Source: Chitinophaga sp. CF418
GTDB taxonomy: Bacteria > Bacteroidota > Bacteroidia > Chitinophagales > Chitinophagaceae
NCBI RefSeq assembly: GCF_900142925.1
Contig: NZ_FRCN01000001.1
Location: 310,001-374,000, forward strand
DNA length: 64,000 bases
Reading direction: 5' to 3'
A program made the position numbers and the translations under genes. Of the stretch, positions 55,520 to 63,984 are shown in pieces; position 1 is the stretch's first letter; every line of letters starts with the position of its first letter. The notes under the pieces were generated by a model that made no database searches, had not been told where the DNA came from, and saw only the letters and a program-made list of their open reading frames with translations.

Positions 55520-57058
55520 TTATTTCCACTCAGGATTTTGCTGAAGTTTTGTATTCTCCAGTTCCAGTATTGGAATAGGCAGTACTTCGTGTTTGCCTGT
55601 TTTGAAACCACGGTCGCCCAGCGCTGCTGCGGCTCTGCCGGTACGTACCAGGTCAAACCAGCGATGACCTTCACCAGCCAGCTCAAGGCGTCTTTCTTTA
55701 AAGATATTATCATCGGTTGCCTCGATAGGATTGAGGCCAACGCGTGCACGTACAGCGTTCAACAGGTCATATGCACGTGAACCAGCACCACTGCTCTGAC
55801 CTGATTTAACCAACGCTTCTGCTTCCATTAGGTAAGTATCCGCCAGACGGATCTCATACAGGTTTTGCGGGAAGTTCAGTTCCATGTTACCAGGACCGGT
55901 AGATTTATCACTGACTTTCGCTGCGAATTTATTCAGGAACCAACCGGTATCGTCATATCCCGGAGAATAATTTGCAATACCATTTGCCTTCAGGCTATCC
56001 ATATTTAAAACGGTAGCATTGTAACGTGGATCAAAATGGATAGCATCAAACAGGCTCTTGGTAACTACCAGAAAGCTCCAGCCAGATACCATCTGGGGTG
56101 CAGTAGGCTTCAAAGCATTATAACCTCTCGGGCCTACCATGATGTTCAGCACATTACCTTCAGTACAGCCTACACAGCCCCAGGCGCCGCCCGATTTGGA
56201 ACTATATGCTGCTTCAAATATTGATTCGCTGTTGAATTTATTGGCATTGAATTTCCACAGGTCAGCGTAGTTGGCCAGCAACTTATAACCATATTTGGGG
56301 CTTGTCTGTCCAGGTGTGCCGTTTACTTCTGCCAGTTCTGCAGCAGCTTCCGCCCATTTCTCCTGGTAAAGGTACACTTTACCCAATAGTGCGTGTGCAG
56401 CACCTCTTGTAGCGCGTCCACCTAGTGAATCTACAGGCACCTGATCAGGGAAGTTAGGTTCTGCAATAGCATCTTTGATGTCCTGGATGATCAGATTATA
56501 TACATCGGCAGGTGGAGACTGTACCACACTGTACATTTCTGAAGCAGATACGGATGTGGTCAGCAAGGGAATATTTCTGAATAAGCGTACCAGGTCGAAA
56601 TAAAAGAATGCCCGGAGGAATTTACATTCCGCCACAAAACGCTTCTTCAGATTGTCATCCATCGGAACATTTGGCAACTTGCCTAGCAGCGTGTTTGCAC
56701 GGAAAATGCCAGCATAACCTTTCTTCCATAGCTCTTCCTGAGGGCCCTGATCGGGAGCGAGGGTATATTTTGAAAATACCTGGAAGGCAGTTACGTCACT
56801 CGCACCACCACCACCGGCAAGATGGTCATCAGAACCGGCATCCATAGCACCTACTTTGGTTACATAACCACCACCCTGCCAGCCTACCACATCATATACT
56901 GCCACCAGGCCATTAAAGGCTTCTGTTGCATTACGGTAGTAGTTGGCTTCGAGATCGGTACCTATAGGTTGTATTTCGAGAAATTTATCGCTACAGCCGG
57001 CAGTCAGGTTTAATCCGATGGCCATGGCTATTATATATGGAACTTGTCTTGTTTTCAT
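55520..57058 (-). CDS. SusD/RagB-family outer-membrane lipoprotein of the beta-glucan locus
   Basis: The 512-residue precursor has a lipobox ending at C22 (NLTAGC). The fold is marked by ECKFLRAFFYFDLVRLFRNIPLLT (from about 130), ATRGAAHALLGKVYLYQEKW, RLADTYLMEAEALVKSG and the closing ERRLELAGEGHRWFDLVRTGRA and HEVLPIP blocks, all typical of the classical SusD group. It follows SusC by 20 bp and precedes the binding lipoprotein by 38 bp, so all three should be on one transcript. It differs in subgroup from the SusD_2-type proteins at 36745 and 48890. It binds the glucan and closes the SusC barrel. Confidence 0.95.
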   Translation of the reverse strand: MKTRQVPYIIAMAIGLNLTAGCSDKFLEIQPIGTDLEANYYRNATEAFNGLVAVYDVVGWQGGGYVTKVGAMDAGSDDHLAGGGGASDVTAFQVFSKYTLAPDQGPQEELWKKGYAGIFRANTLLGKLPNVPMDDNLKKRFVAECKFLRAFFYFDLVRLFRNIPLLTTSVSASEMYSVVQSPPADVYNLIIQDIKDAIAEPNFPDQVPVDSLGGRATRGAAHALLGKVYLYQEKWAEAAAELAEVNGTPGQTSPKYGYKLLANYADLWKFNANKFNSESIFEAAYSSKSGGAWGCVGCTEGNVLNIMVGPRGYNALKPTAPQMVSGWSFLVVTKSLFDAIHFDPRYNATVLNMDSLKANGIANYSPGYDDTGWFLNKFAAKVSDKSTGPGNMELNFPQNLYEIRLADTYLMEAEALVKSGQSSGAGSRAYDLLNAVRARVGLNPIEATDDNIFKERRLELAGEGHRWFDLVRTGRAAAALGDRGFKTGKHEVLPIPILELENTKLQQNPEWK

Positions 57059-57078
57059 CTTGTTATCAGCTTTAAAAA

Positions 57079-60000
57079 TTAGAACGTAGCATTTACACCT
57101 ACCATGAAAGAGCGAGCCTGGGGATAGATACCTCTGTCAATACTGAATACGCCGCCGCCAATTTCAGGATCATAACCACTGTATTTAGTCAGAGTCAGCA
57201 GGTTTTCACTCATCAGGTAAACACGGAATTTCTCGATATATGCTTTCTTCAACAGGGACGCAGGCAGGCTATAACCGATCTGCAGGGACTTGATTCTCGC
57301 GTAGTTGCCACTTTCCAGGTAGAAGTCGGATGGGTTGGTGAAGTTGTTGTTATCGTTACCAGGTTTTGTTGTCAGACGTGGATAGTCATTGCTTGTACCC
57401 GGACCTGTCCAGCGACCCAATGCTTTGGTCTGCCAGTTAGCGGTCGGGATATCCAGACGACGCAGCCCCTGGAAGATCTTATTACCAGCTGCACCCTGTA
57501 CGAACAATACCAGGTCAAAGCCTTTATAACCGGAATTCAGGGTAAACCCATATGTCCAGCTTGGAGTAGGATTACCCAGGAACTTACGATCGCCTTCATA
57601 TTCTATTTTGCCATTACCATCCATGTCTACCCAACGGAAATCGCCAGGTACTGCACCAGGTTGTATTTTCGTCCCGTCTTTGTTTACATAGGCATCTATT
57701 TCCTGTTGTGTCTGGAAAATACCGTTGGTCTGGAAACCGAAGAATGAACTATATGCCTGTCCAACGGCAGTACGTGTGATTGGCTTGCTGGTAGATTGAA
57801 TAGATTCTCCGCCGGATAGATAGGCAATATTACGACCAAGGTTGGTTACCTTGTTCTTCAGGTAGGAAACGTTACCATTGATAGCGAAATTAACGTCGCC
57901 AAATTTCCTGCGATAACCCAGTTCCAGTTCCACACCTTTGTTTTCCATATCAGCGACGTTAGCTGCAGGATTGGAGATGGCACCTACGTAGAATGGGATG
58001 CGTGGATACTGCAGAATGTCTTTTGTTGCCTTTTTAAACAAGTCGAATGACACTGTAATGTCGTGCAGCACTGTTGCTTCAAAACCGATGTTTGTCTGGC
58101 TGGTGGATTCCCATTTCAGATCAGGATTCGGGGGCGCATTGGGACTGTTGCCTACAGCGTATGAATCGCCGGTTCCAAAGCTATAGCTCCTGCCGCCGCC
58201 AATGGTAGAAAGGTATAGAAGGTCGCCGATATTGTCATTACCTACCACTCCATAACCACCACGTACTTTCAGGAAGTTGATGACCGCATTGTCTGACAGG
58301 AAACCTTCACTGGACGCCAACCAACCTAGTGAGAAGGATGGGAAGATACCATACTTCTTATTAGCGCCGAAGCGGGTGGAACCATCACGACGCACAATGG
58401 CTTCTGCGAGATATTTTTCATTATAGTTATAATTCAGGCGAGCAAACAGGGATGAAAGCTTGTGATCCGGATTTTCACTACCACTTGCATCTTTCTGGGT
58501 TGGCTTTACAGTATACTTGAGTGATGCTTCTTTCAAACTGGTTATTGGCAAGTCATAATAGGTCACAGAACTTGACCTTGTATGGTTGTCAACATATGCG
58601 CCCTGTCCTAACAGTAAAGTTATGTTATGCTTACTGAATGCCCTGGTATAGGAGACGGTATTTTCCACGTTCCAGTTAAAGCCGTTGTTATAGCTACGGT
58701 TAAAGTTATTACGGGAAGAGATGGTAGATGAGTTGAGATAAGATAGGGGAGTAAACGTCTCACTGCCCCAGAAAGCGATCTTGGAGCCTAAGGTAGAACG
58801 TATCTTCAGGCCCTTGATGGGTGATATTTCCAGGTAGGCGTTACCTACGATATTATGAGACCAGTTATACCTGTTGTCTTTGCGGGTAGCGATATATGCC
58901 AGCGGATTGGTAATCTCCTGGAATACTGTTTTTGAAAGGCCATAATAATGCCCATTTGCATCTTTAGGTACTGTTGGATCATATGTTGCTGCAACCGCAG
59001 GATCGGTTATAATAACCGGAGTAATAGGATCCAGGTTGATAGCAGATGCCAGCGGTCCACCAAATTCACTGTTGGTATTACCAAGACCGATAGACTTATC
59101 GTATGCATATCCTACGTTCTGGCCGAAAGTTACCCACTCAGACAGTTTATGTGTAGAGTTCAGACGGAAGTTGATACGCTGATATTTTGAGATATCGCTG
59201 GCAACAATACCCTCCTGGTTCAGATAGCCGAAGGAAGAATAGAAGGTAGATTTCTCGCTGCCGCCGCTGATACTGATTTCATGATTCTGGCGGATCGCAT
59301 TATTGTTAAAGATCTGCGCCTGCCAGTCAGTACCTTGTCCTAAAGACTGAGGATCAGCATATTTAATACCTTCGCCGCCAGCCATAGAAGCCTCGTTGAC
59401 TAAGGTAGCATACTGTGTCGCATTCAGCAGTTTCAGTTTACGTGCAGGAGCGGAAGTGCCATAATAACCATTGTAGTTCACACTCAGCTTTCCGGCTTTA
59501 CCTTTCTTGGTAGTGATCAGGATAACACCTGCAGCAGCACGTGCACCATAGATAGCCTGGGAAGCCGCATCTTTCAGTACTTCGATAGACTCGATATCAT
59601 ACTGGTTGAGATAACCGATACCACCGTTATCAACCACAACACCATCCACTACCCACAGCGGATCGTTGTTGTTGAAGGTGGTAAGCCCCCTTACCCTTAC
59701 AGAAGATCCGGAACCTGGCTGACCAGAGCTGGACGCGATGGTAACGCCGGAGGTTCTTCCCTGCAGGGCGCTTTCAACGCGGGTAATAGACTGGCTTTCC
59801 AGGTCGGAAGCTCTCACGCTGGTGATAGCGCCGGTTACCACACTTTTCTTCTGTACACCATAACCTACCACAACGGTTTCAGTCAGGGAAGTTTCGGAAC
59901 CTTTAAGTCTGATAGACAGGTTTCCATTGCCTACAGCCTGTGTATACGGCACAAAGCCCAGGGCGCTGAATACCAGGGAACCATCGGCAGGCGCCTTCAG

Positions 60001-60504
60001 TTTGAACCGGCCGTCCACATCGGTAGCGGTACCGGTGTTGCCGTTCTTTACGCGAACGCTTACGCCGGGCACGGGCTCTCCTTTTTCATCCGTTACCCTT
60101 CCGGTTACAGCAATAGTAGTGTCTGCCGCTGGTTTAGCTCCCGGCAGGCTTTTAACGATGATGCGGGCACCATCGATAGTATAGGCAAATGGTTGATTGC
60201 TTAGGCAGACATCGAGCACCTCTTTGACGGTAGCATTTTTAATATCGATAGTTACAGGATTGGCCGTTGCGAGTAATGTTTCATCGTACACTATGGAAAT
60301 TCCTGCCTGACGTGCTACCTGGCGAAGCACTTTCTTGAGGGGAGCTTTCTTTTCAGATATAGAGATCTGCTGCGATACCCCTTTTGCGCTGATCTGCAAA
60401 CAAACCACTAGCAACAAAAAGGTGGTCAGTTTCATAACGTTGACAATTTTGGCTGGTAGAGGCGTCTGCGCACAGAAAGCCCTACCACTAAAGTTTAAAT
60501 GCAT
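57079..60504 (-). CDS. SusC/RagA-family TonB-dependent receptor with STN domain, beta-glucan locus
   Basis: The 1141-residue receptor opens with a 23-residue extension, then MKLT at residue 24 and the signal core (TFLLLVVCLQISAKG). An STN domain lies at about 48-120 (KKVLRQVARQAGISIVYDE), a carboxypeptidase-regulatory-like domain at 130-205, the plug at about 208-330 (VLKDAASQAIYGARAAAGVIL) and then the barrel, ending GVNATF. It should import gluco-oligosaccharides and signal their presence to the FecR encoded 229 bp upstream. SusD follows 20 bp on. The ATG lies in ACAAAAGTATG, as in the STN-SusC at 45504. Confidence 0.95.
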   Translation of the reverse strand: MHLNFSGRAFCAQTPLPAKIVNVMKLTTFLLLVVCLQISAKGVSQQISISEKKAPLKKVLRQVARQAGISIVYDETLLATANPVTIDIKNATVKEVLDVCLSNQPFAYTIDGARIIVKSLPGAKPAADTTIAVTGRVTDEKGEPVPGVSVRVKNGNTGTATDVDGRFKLKAPADGSLVFSALGFVPYTQAVGNGNLSIRLKGSETSLTETVVVGYGVQKKSVVTGAITSVRASDLESQSITRVESALQGRTSGVTIASSSGQPGSGSSVRVRGLTTFNNNDPLWVVDGVVVDNGGIGYLNQYDIESIEVLKDAASQAIYGARAAAGVILITTKKGKAGKLSVNYNGYYGTSAPARKLKLLNATQYATLVNEASMAGGEGIKYADPQSLGQGTDWQAQIFNNNAIRQNHEISISGGSEKSTFYSSFGYLNQEGIVASDISKYQRINFRLNSTHKLSEWVTFGQNVGYAYDKSIGLGNTNSEFGGPLASAINLDPITPVIITDPAVAATYDPTVPKDANGHYYGLSKTVFQEITNPLAYIATRKDNRYNWSHNIVGNAYLEISPIKGLKIRSTLGSKIAFWGSETFTPLSYLNSSTISSRNNFNRSYNNGFNWNVENTVSYTRAFSKHNITLLLGQGAYVDNHTRSSSVTYYDLPITSLKEASLKYTVKPTQKDASGSENPDHKLSSLFARLNYNYNEKYLAEAIVRRDGSTRFGANKKYGIFPSFSLGWLASSEGFLSDNAVINFLKVRGGYGVVGNDNIGDLLYLSTIGGGRSYSFGTGDSYAVGNSPNAPPNPDLKWESTSQTNIGFEATVLHDITVSFDLFKKATKDILQYPRIPFYVGAISNPAANVADMENKGVELELGYRRKFGDVNFAINGNVSYLKNKVTNLGRNIAYLSGGESIQSTSKPITRTAVGQAYSSFFGFQTNGIFQTQQEIDAYVNKDGTKIQPGAVPGDFRWVDMDGNGKIEYEGDRKFLGNPTPSWTYGFTLNSGYKGFDLVLFVQGAAGNKIFQGLRRLDIPTANWQTKALGRWTGPGTSNDYPRLTTKPGNDNNNFTNPSDFYLESGNYARIKSLQIGYSLPASLLKKAYIEKFRVYLMSENLLTLTKYSGYDPEIGGGVFSIDRGIYPQARSFMVGVNATF

Positions 60505-60583
60505 ACTTTTGTAGTGTTTGGGAATTTAGAAGATCAATAGTTGTTAACGTGACGTGGTTTTCAGAATGTCCCTGACAAATCTG

Positions 60584-60608
60584 CCGGAAGTGTTGCAAGC
60601 GCTTCCGG
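60584..60608 (-). promoter_or_regulatory. Leader hairpin before the beta-glucan SusC gene
   Basis: CCGGAAG pairs with CTTCCGG (plus a G-T and a G-C pair) around a 7-nt loop, 80 nt before the ATG. On the plus strand it is followed by TTTTTG, so it could also stop antisense transcripts. Confidence 0.5.
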
Positions 60609-60733
60609 TTTTTGTTTCATAGGACAAGCTGCTTCTTTAGTTAATTTGTTTCAGTTACTAATTCCATAACGTAATCATTTTACTTGAATAATACCCCTGT
60701 CTGTCTTTACGTGGCTTCAGTACAGTACAGGCT

Positions 60734-61921
60734 TTATTTCCCCGGTGTAACAGTTAGTTTTCTTCCTGACAGTGAGAATGTAGATCCATTTGCTTCCAGC
60801 ATATGCAGAATATCAGATAAAGGTAAGCTCCGGCTAATACGTCCCCCAAAGAGCCGTTCATTTCCCGTCTGGTTGTAACTAATGTCAATATCATACCATC
60901 TGGCCAGTTGGCGTAGAATGTCCCCCAGGCTGGCATTGTCAAATTCAAAAAAGCCTGTTTTCCAGGCAATTACCTGATCAACATCTGCCGGCCTCACTAC
61001 GATGCTACCTGTAGCTGGGTCCACGATAGCCTGTTGTCCTGGTTTCAGTCGTTGTTCCGTTGTCCCGTCTTTTACGTTTACGAGTCCTTCTATCAGTGTT
61101 GTATTGATACTCTTTTCGTCGGCATAGGCCATGATGTCGAAGCTGGTACCCAGTACCTGCACCTCAAGTTTGTTCAGTTTTACGAAAAATGGCTGGCGTG
61201 CATTAGGGGCCACCTCAAAGTAGCCCTGTCCCTGTAATTCCACCTCCCGGCGGTCGCCGTTAAAGGCGGTGGGATATCTCATACTGGAGGCCGCATTCAG
61301 CCATACGCGACTGCCATCGGGTAGTACGATATTGAACTGACCGCCCCTTGGCACGGTCAGCGTATTATAAACAACGGCGCCATTGTTACCCTGTACAGCG
61401 TATTCCAGCTGTCCGTTCTTCTGACGCACGATGGTTTGTCCCTGGTTGATCACCTGATTACCGGCGCTGTCCAGCGTTACCACATCGCCGTTTGCCAGTA
61501 TCAGTACAGCTTTATTAGTACCTGGCGCAATATCTCCGGTATTAGCCAGCGCACCGCTACCTGTGGTAAATGTCTTGCGGGACGAGACAGTGCTCATATA
61601 ATAATACATACCACTTCCCAGCAGCAGTACTACCACCGCAGCAGCAATCCAGCGCATGCGGGCACGCTGCCGTAATTTCACCACTTTATCGCGGGATATG
61701 TCCTGTAAAAGTCTTGTTTCTATCCTGTCGCTCACCTCTGAAGGGATCTCATGGTGTTCCCCCGTGGTCTTTTTGAACTCCTGCTGCATAGCCGCCAGCA
61801 GGGAGCGGTGGGAACCGGACGATTGGAGCCAGGCGTATAATTCTTCCGTTTCAGCCACAGTACATTGGCCGTCAAGGTATTTTTGTAAAAGTTTTTCGTT
61901 GTGGTCCGTGGATGATGACAT
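60734..61921 (-). CDS. FecR-family anti-sigma factor of the beta-glucan locus
   Basis: The 395-residue protein has a cytoplasmic part (1-88) with a helical sigma-binding region (LLQKYLDGQCTVAETEELYAWL), a membrane segment at about 91-109 and a periplasmic FecR domain (about 185-285) with VPRGGQFNIVLPDGSRVWLNAASS and VQVLGTSFDIMAYADE. The DUF4974-like end (about 320-395) has LGDILRQLARWYDIDISY. It is 79 bp after the sigma gene and 229 bp before STN-SusC. It should hold the sigma factor at the membrane until the receptor binds glucan. All three FecR proteins here share the GGQ(Y/F)..(L)..DG block, which shows common ancestry. Confidence 0.94.
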   Translation of the reverse strand: MSSSTDHNEKLLQKYLDGQCTVAETEELYAWLQSSGSHRSLLAAMQQEFKKTTGEHHEIPSEVSDRIETRLLQDISRDKVVKLRQRARMRWIAAAVVVLLLGSGMYYYMSTVSSRKTFTTGSGALANTGDIAPGTNKAVLILANGDVVTLDSAGNQVINQGQTIVRQKNGQLEYAVQGNNGAVVYNTLTVPRGGQFNIVLPDGSRVWLNAASSMRYPTAFNGDRREVELQGQGYFEVAPNARQPFFVKLNKLEVQVLGTSFDIMAYADEKSINTTLIEGLVNVKDGTTEQRLKPGQQAIVDPATGSIVVRPADVDQVIAWKTGFFEFDNASLGDILRQLARWYDIDISYNQTGNERLFGGRISRSLPLSDILHMLEANGSTFSLSGRKLTVTPGK

Positions 61922-62000
61922 AAGTTATGAGCACCTTTTGCGGGTACTGTATATATTATCCGCAAATGAAGAATTAGGGTACCCCTGTCTTAAAAAAAAG

Positions 62001-62591
62001 TTAAAGAATTTTTTTAGCGATGTAAATGGCGAGCAGAATATCGCCGTGCCGGTGCACATAATCGTAAATGAAGCGCATGCCCAGGACCATATGTTTTTTG
62101 ACGGCATTCCGGGAAATACCCAGCAAAAAGGCCACTTCGTCATAACTTTTCCCCTCCTGCCGGCATAATTTGAATACATTCAGCCGCTGGGGAGGCATTC
62201 TTCCGAGCGCTTCCTGGAATAAACGCTCATATTCCTTGGCCCTTACTTCCTGTTCCGGCTGCGCACCGGCGGTTTCACTCAACTGATTGAATAACTGGTC
62301 TCTGAGTACTTTATCGGTGGCAAGCTTGTCGATCGTCTTTATAACATGGTTCCGGGCGATCCTGTATAAATATCCTGTAAAGGACAGTTCAGGATTAATA
62401 CGGTCCCTGATTTCCCATACCTTGAGGAACACATCATGCACCAGATCTTCTGCAAGTGAAGGAACTTTGCAAAACCGCAATACATAGATGTAAAGAGAGG
62501 CGTGATAGTGCCGGTAGATTTTCGTGAACGCAGACTCATCTCCCTGCTTCATCCTTAACAACACCTCTTCCTCGGATGGCATACGATCCAT
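62001..62591 (-). CDS. ECF-type RNA polymerase sigma factor of the beta-glucan locus
   Basis: The 196-residue sigma factor shows region 2 at about 20-90 (IYRHYHASLYIYVLRFCKVPSLAEDLVHDVFLKVWE and GYLYRIARNHVIK in segments) and region 4 at about 130-180 (MPPQRLNVFKLCRQEGKSYDEVAFLLGISRNAVKKHM). It heads the leftward series sigma, FecR, SusC, SusD, binding protein, GH16, GH30, GH30. Release from FecR should raise transcription of the SusC operon. Upstream, a 7-bp hairpin GCCCAAT-GTACAA-ATTGGGC (62646-62665) may be part of its control region. The start ATG at 62591 is preferred; a second methionine at codon 4 is possible. Confidence 0.94.
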   Translation of the reverse strand: MDRMPSEEEVLLRMKQGDESAFTKIYRHYHASLYIYVLRFCKVPSLAEDLVHDVFLKVWEIRDRINPELSFTGYLYRIARNHVIKTIDKLATDKVLRDQLFNQLSETAGAQPEQEVRAKEYERLFQEALGRMPPQRLNVFKLCRQEGKSYDEVAFLLGISRNAVKKHMVLGMRFIYDYVHRHGDILLAIYIAKKIL

Positions 62592-62743
62592 ATCAAATTG
62601 TACATTAGTAGGAACCCCCTAAAAGGTGTAAATCTAAATAAAAGTGCCCAATGTACAAATTGGGCAGGATTGGCGTAGAAGGGTATTTTTTACGCGTAGC
62701 TGGCGTAGGATCTTTAGAGTTGTAAATATTTCTACATAATTTA

Positions 62744-62776
62744 TTTGCGCAATTGAAATAAATGTTCATATATTTG
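62744..62776 (+). promoter_or_regulatory. Promoter of the tRNA-Asp gene
   Basis: TTTG (62744-62747), a 21-bp spacer and TATATTTG (62769-62776) match the Bacteroidota promoter exactly. The mature tRNA begins 28 nt later. Confidence 0.75.
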
Positions 62777-62803
62777 CACCCCCGACGAACGGGAAACTAC
62801 GAT

Positions 62804-62877
62804 GGATCAGTAGTTCAGTTGGTTAGAATGCCGCCCTGTCACGGCGGAGGTCGCGGGTTCGAGTCCCGTCTGGTCCG
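62804..62877 (+). tRNA. tRNA-Asp (GTC)
   Basis: A full cloverleaf can be drawn by hand. The acceptor stem GGATCAG pairs with CTGGTCC (one T-G pair). The anticodon stem CCGCC/GGCGG holds the 7-nt loop CTGTCAC with anticodon GTC at 62838-62840. The T arm contains GGTTCGAGTCC. The discriminator base is G, as required for aspartate, and the CCA end is not encoded. Confidence 0.97.
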
Positions 62878-62885
62878 CAAGCTTT

Positions 62886-62924
62886 AAGCCTCTAAATCGA
62901 AAGATTTGGAGGCTTTTTGTTTTA
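62886..62924 (+). terminator. Intrinsic terminator after tRNA-Asp
   Basis: AAGCCTCTAAATC pairs with GATTTGGAGGCTT (one T-G pair) around GAAA, followed by TTTGTTTT. The GAAA tetraloop and long stem make it strong. Confidence 0.92.
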
Positions 62925-63013
62925 TTCACATTTGGATATCGAATCGATCCTAATTATTTTTTTTCTGTTTCTGTGTTGCAGTAATCTTAAAATAACTTGC
63001 AAGCTTACATTTA

Positions 63014-63931
63014 TCAGTGAAACGATCGTCTAAATTCTAATGGAGAAAGGTCTGTCTTTGCTTTAAATAAAGTACTAAACGATTGCTGACGTTCAAAGCC
63101 CAATCCGTATGCAATTTCGCTCACAGATAAGTTAGTCGTAGATAATTTTTCTTTTGCTTGTTCTATTATTTTATTATGTATGTGTTGTTGGGCGCTTTGT
63201 CCTGTAAGTGTACGAAGCATATCACTTAAGTATCCTGGGGAAACATTTAATTGTTCTGAAAGGTATTGAACGGTTGGCGTACCTTTAATTAACGAGTGTT
63301 CGCTTTTAAAATAGTCATCTAAAATTTCCTCCATTCTTTGCAATATATCGTTGTTTACCACTTTACGGGTAATGAACTGACGCTTATAGAAGCGATTACA
63401 GCAATTTAAAAGTAGTTCAATCTGGGAAATAATTACATCCTGGCTAAAATCGTCGATTCTACTATTTAACTCTTCTTCAATGAGCTTAAAAATAGTAAGA
63501 ATCGTTACCTTCTCTTGTTCTGAAAGATGCAAGGCTTCGTTGGCCGAATATGAAAAAAAACCGTACTGCTTGATCTTTTGGGCTAAAGGATAGCTCCACA
63601 AAAAATCGGGTTGAATCAACAACGAATATCCGGAATGGTCTCCGCCATAATCAGCGCTACCAATTAACTGTTCAGGAGCTGCGAACAATACACCACCTTC
63701 ATTAAAGTCATAATAACCCTGACCGTATTTTACTTTCCCACTAAGATTAATTCTGTACGATATTTTATAAAAGTTCAGAATATTTGAATTGGGCAGTTTG
63801 CTATAATCTATCTCGTTATTTGTATTATTTACCAAACTGATCAACGGGTGCAGGGGTTTAGGCAAGCCAAGCGCCTGATGCACAGCAGATAAGGATTCGA
63901 ATTTATAAGGGATATCTTCTTCCTTTTTCAT
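63014..63931 (-). CDS. AraC-family transcriptional regulator
   Basis: This 305-residue soluble regulator has an N-terminal sensing part (about 1-180) with a cupin-like stretch (KYGQGYYDFNEGGVLFAAPEQ) and a C-terminal AraC/XylS DNA-binding domain (about 205-303). The two HTH units are visible in VQYLSEQLNVSPGYLSDMLRTLTG and LSVSEIAYGLGFERQQSFSTLFKAKTDLSPLEFR. Relatives in Bacteroidota often regulate a divergent oxidoreductase gene; here the divergent neighbour is beyond the right edge. The 69 bp before the ATG hold a perfect 12-bp inverted repeat. This gene is separated from the beta-glucan locus by the tRNA gene and is probably not part of it. Confidence 0.92.
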   Translation of the reverse strand: MKKEEDIPYKFESLSAVHQALGLPKPLHPLISLVNNTNNEIDYSKLPNSNILNFYKISYRINLSGKVKYGQGYYDFNEGGVLFAAPEQLIGSADYGGDHSGYSLLIQPDFLWSYPLAQKIKQYGFFSYSANEALHLSEQEKVTILTIFKLIEEELNSRIDDFSQDVIISQIELLLNCCNRFYKRQFITRKVVNNDILQRMEEILDDYFKSEHSLIKGTPTVQYLSEQLNVSPGYLSDMLRTLTGQSAQQHIHNKIIEQAKEKLSTTNLSVSEIAYGLGFERQQSFSTLFKAKTDLSPLEFRRSFH

Positions 63932-63945
63932 TGTAACAATTTAAC

Positions 63946-63984
63946 AATTACAACCGACAATATAAAATACTATCGGTTGTAATT
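63946..63984. promoter_or_regulatory. Perfect 12-bp inverted repeat upstream of the AraC gene, operator candidate
   Basis: AATTACAACCGA (63946-63957) and TCGGTTGTAATT (63973-63984) are exact complements with a 15-bp spacer. A second, overlapping dyad TTGTAA-N11-TTACAA lies at 63931-63953, touching the start codon. Confidence 0.6.

Noticed and set aside
62804..62924. tRNA-Asp 3' end as an integration site of a mobile element
   Set aside because: No integrase gene and no direct repeat of the tRNA 3' end are seen in the window; the terminator follows directly.
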